Source: Branchipolynoe longqiensis (lineage: Eukaryota > Annelida > Polychaeta > Phyllodocida > Polynoidae). Taken from it: DNA of 64,000 nucleotides. The stretch's first letter is position 1. Each line of letters opens with the position of its first letter. The notes beneath the pieces were generated by a model. That model searched no databases and had not been told where the DNA came from. It saw nothing but the letters and a program-made list of their open reading frames with translations. Shown here piece after piece: positions 62,770 through 64,000 of this stretch. Position numbers and translations under genes: made by a program. The stretch covers positions 76,639,040-76,703,039 of the forward strand of contig CM059193.1 in assembly GCA_030323885.1 (NCBI GenBank), given 5' to 3'.

Positions 62770-63109
62770 TTTGTTTGTTTGTTGTTTTACGTCCTAGCAA
62801 CATCTAAGGTCATATCAGCATGGGTACCGACTTGTGACAGTGCGCACTTATGGTGACTTTACAGTGCTGCCCCACTGGAAGACCAGGCCACCAGCACCAT
62901 CACCTGATATCCCACTCAGTCACATTATCCTGACACTGAGCCAACCAATCCTTGTCCTATCCTAATAATGTCGAGCGCCAGGCTAGGAAGCGACAAGTAT
63001 CAATTTGTAAGTCATTGGTTTGACTCGACCAGGGTTCGAACCCACGACCCCACGATCTACCAACACGGGAGACGGATGCTCTAACTCATTCTGCCATCCC
63101 GTCTGGTCC
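62770..63109 (-). mobile_element. SINE-A with exact 11-bp duplication
   Basis: Complete and very well preserved on the minus strand. gtctaaaataa flanks it (62759-62769, 63110-63120). The head complement ggttcgaacccacgacccca keeps a near-consensus B-box. It is one of the youngest SINE-A copies here. Confidence 0.95.
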
Positions 63110-63244
63110 GTCTAAAATAAACAAAAGTTTGCTACAATGAAAAGAAAGAATACTGACGTTACTCAACAGAATTGTGAGATAACAGCGTATATATAAATAC
63201 AAGGTAACAGGGTGTACATTTGATATTGTCAGTGTCAAGGTTAT

Positions 63245-64000
63245 GTGGCTGTCACACTACGACGACAAGGGGCGACGACAGCCCAGCGACATGGATTTTG
63301 TGAAAACCCGACGACATATGCAAATTCGGGCCAAGTTGGACGACAGCGACTGGGACGGTGCAAACATGGCTCAGTTTAGCAGAGAGTAGTGGTATGTCTG
63401 TGTGTGTGTCTCTGTGTCTGTGTGTGTATCTGTGTCTGTGTGTGTGTCTCTGTGTCTGTGTGTGTGTCTCTGTGTGTGTGTCGTCACACTCACTCACTAT
63501 CACACTCACTATCACACTCACTATCACACTCACTATCACACTCACTATCACACTCACTATCACACTCACAATCACACTCACTATCACACTCACTATCACA
63601 CTCACTATCACACTCACTATCACACGCACTATCACACTCACTATCACACTCACTATCACACTCACTATCACACTCACACTCACTATCACACTCACTATCA
63701 CACTCACTATCACACTCACTATCACACTCACACTCTCTTGCAAACATGGAGGTTTATGCGGCGGACCTGTTAGGAAGCAGTCTTCATGAGAAATATGAAG
63801 AATGGGACGGTGCAAACATGTAGGTTTATGTGGCGGACCTGTTAGGAAGCAGTCTTCATATTTGGGACGGTCCTAACATCCCTCAAAGCAAGCTAAACTG
63901 AGCCATGTTTGGACCGTCCCATTGTCATTCTCTGACTATGCGGCCAAACGGCCCCGGCGACAGCTTAACGACAGCTTAGCGACAAGACGACAGCGTAGCG
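63245..64000. mobile_element. Family Q copy Q4, runs off the window end
   Basis: Starts GTGGCTGTCACACTACGACG after AT (63243-63244), then gacaaggggcgacgacagc words and the skeleton block acatatgcaaattcgggcc (63315-63333). Inside, 63351-63380 and 63892-63921 are a 29/30 inverted repeat. A 49-bp block is duplicated at 63739-63787 and 63810-63859. The window ends within an 11-bp array cgacagcttaa/cgacagcttag. The right terminus lies outside. Confidence 0.78.
63389..63735. repeat. Simple-sequence core of Q4
   Basis: A (TGTGTC)n stretch (63389-63482) is followed by about 20 units of tcactatcacac (12 bp, 63490-63735). Frames on both strands are repeat artefacts. Confidence 0.93.

Noticed and set aside
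62770..63109. tRNA gene call from well-kept A and B boxes
   Set aside because: The tRNA-like part is the head of a SINE with body, tail and target duplication. The same applies to the other SINE-A/B heads.

Overview
This window is animal (eukaryotic) genomic DNA, almost entirely non-coding and packed with repeats. I found no intact protein-coding gene. The only recognisable coding remnants are two broken C-termini of non-LTR retrotransposon reverse transcriptases (4498-4797 and 8607-9284, both minus). The only RNA-gene remnant is a decayed 5S rRNA copy (60218-60337, minus). Three copies of a V-SINE/RUDI-type SINE, a family I recall as widespread in molluscs, together with the mollusc-like 5S sequence, point to a lophotrochozoan, most likely a mollusc. 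This is inference.

Family labels used here are mine. SINE-A is a tRNA-headed SINE of about 340-360 bp ending in GCTAGGACGTAAAACAACAA; about 25 copies or pieces are present. SINE-B has the same head but a different 3' half, ending GCTTAAACAACTAAT. SINE-V is the V-SINE/RUDI-like family. MITE-M has termini AGTTGCATAGTCCGATG and TTAA on both sides; there are 13 copies or pieces. MITE-N (2 copies) makes 9-bp target duplications. Family U (2 copies) and element X carry GCGCATGCGC in or near their ends. Several pogo/Tigger-like elements run CAG...CTG inside TA. Family P (4 copies plus 1 weak) is poly(A)-ended with a conserved hairpin. Family T (2 copies) is a 0.6-kb retroposon-like element. Family W is a short SINE-like repeat (2 copies). 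Family Q (4 copies) has termini near CTGTCACACTACGACG and an interior built from 10-12 bp words that differ from copy to copy.

Layout. 0-3.3 kb: Tigger-like MITEs and a triple nest (M2 and N1 inside M1). 3.7-6.3 kb: a pyrimidine tract, a LINE fragment and SINEs. 7.9-9.3 kb: SINE-V and a truncated RTE. 10-15 kb: SINE-B copies, a 0.51-kb tandem duplication and T1. 15-18 kb: (GGT)n, N2, (TGAG)n and a higher-order repeat. 18-24 kb: MITEs, SINEs, U1 and Q1. 25 kb: the one promoter-like CpG patch. 26-29 kb: X and nested M/SINE/P. 30-31.6 kb: Q2 with a 1.1-kb inverted TG/CA block. 32-36 kb: Q3 and SINE-in-SINE. 39.6-49.5 kb: three long purine/pyrimidine tracts, a 120-bp satellite and minisatellites. 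49.6-55 kb: M11/P3, a 1.4-kb (GGT)n-type array and a TIR element. 55.7-60 kb: T2, U2 and M12 in a SINE. 60-64 kb: the 5S relic, AT-rich DNA, a SINE and Q4, which runs off the edge.

Nothing here works together as a pathway. The readable biology is transposition history: target duplications and nesting give an order of events at several sites. The observation I rate highest is family Q, whose skeleton is kept between copies while the repeated word filling it changes.
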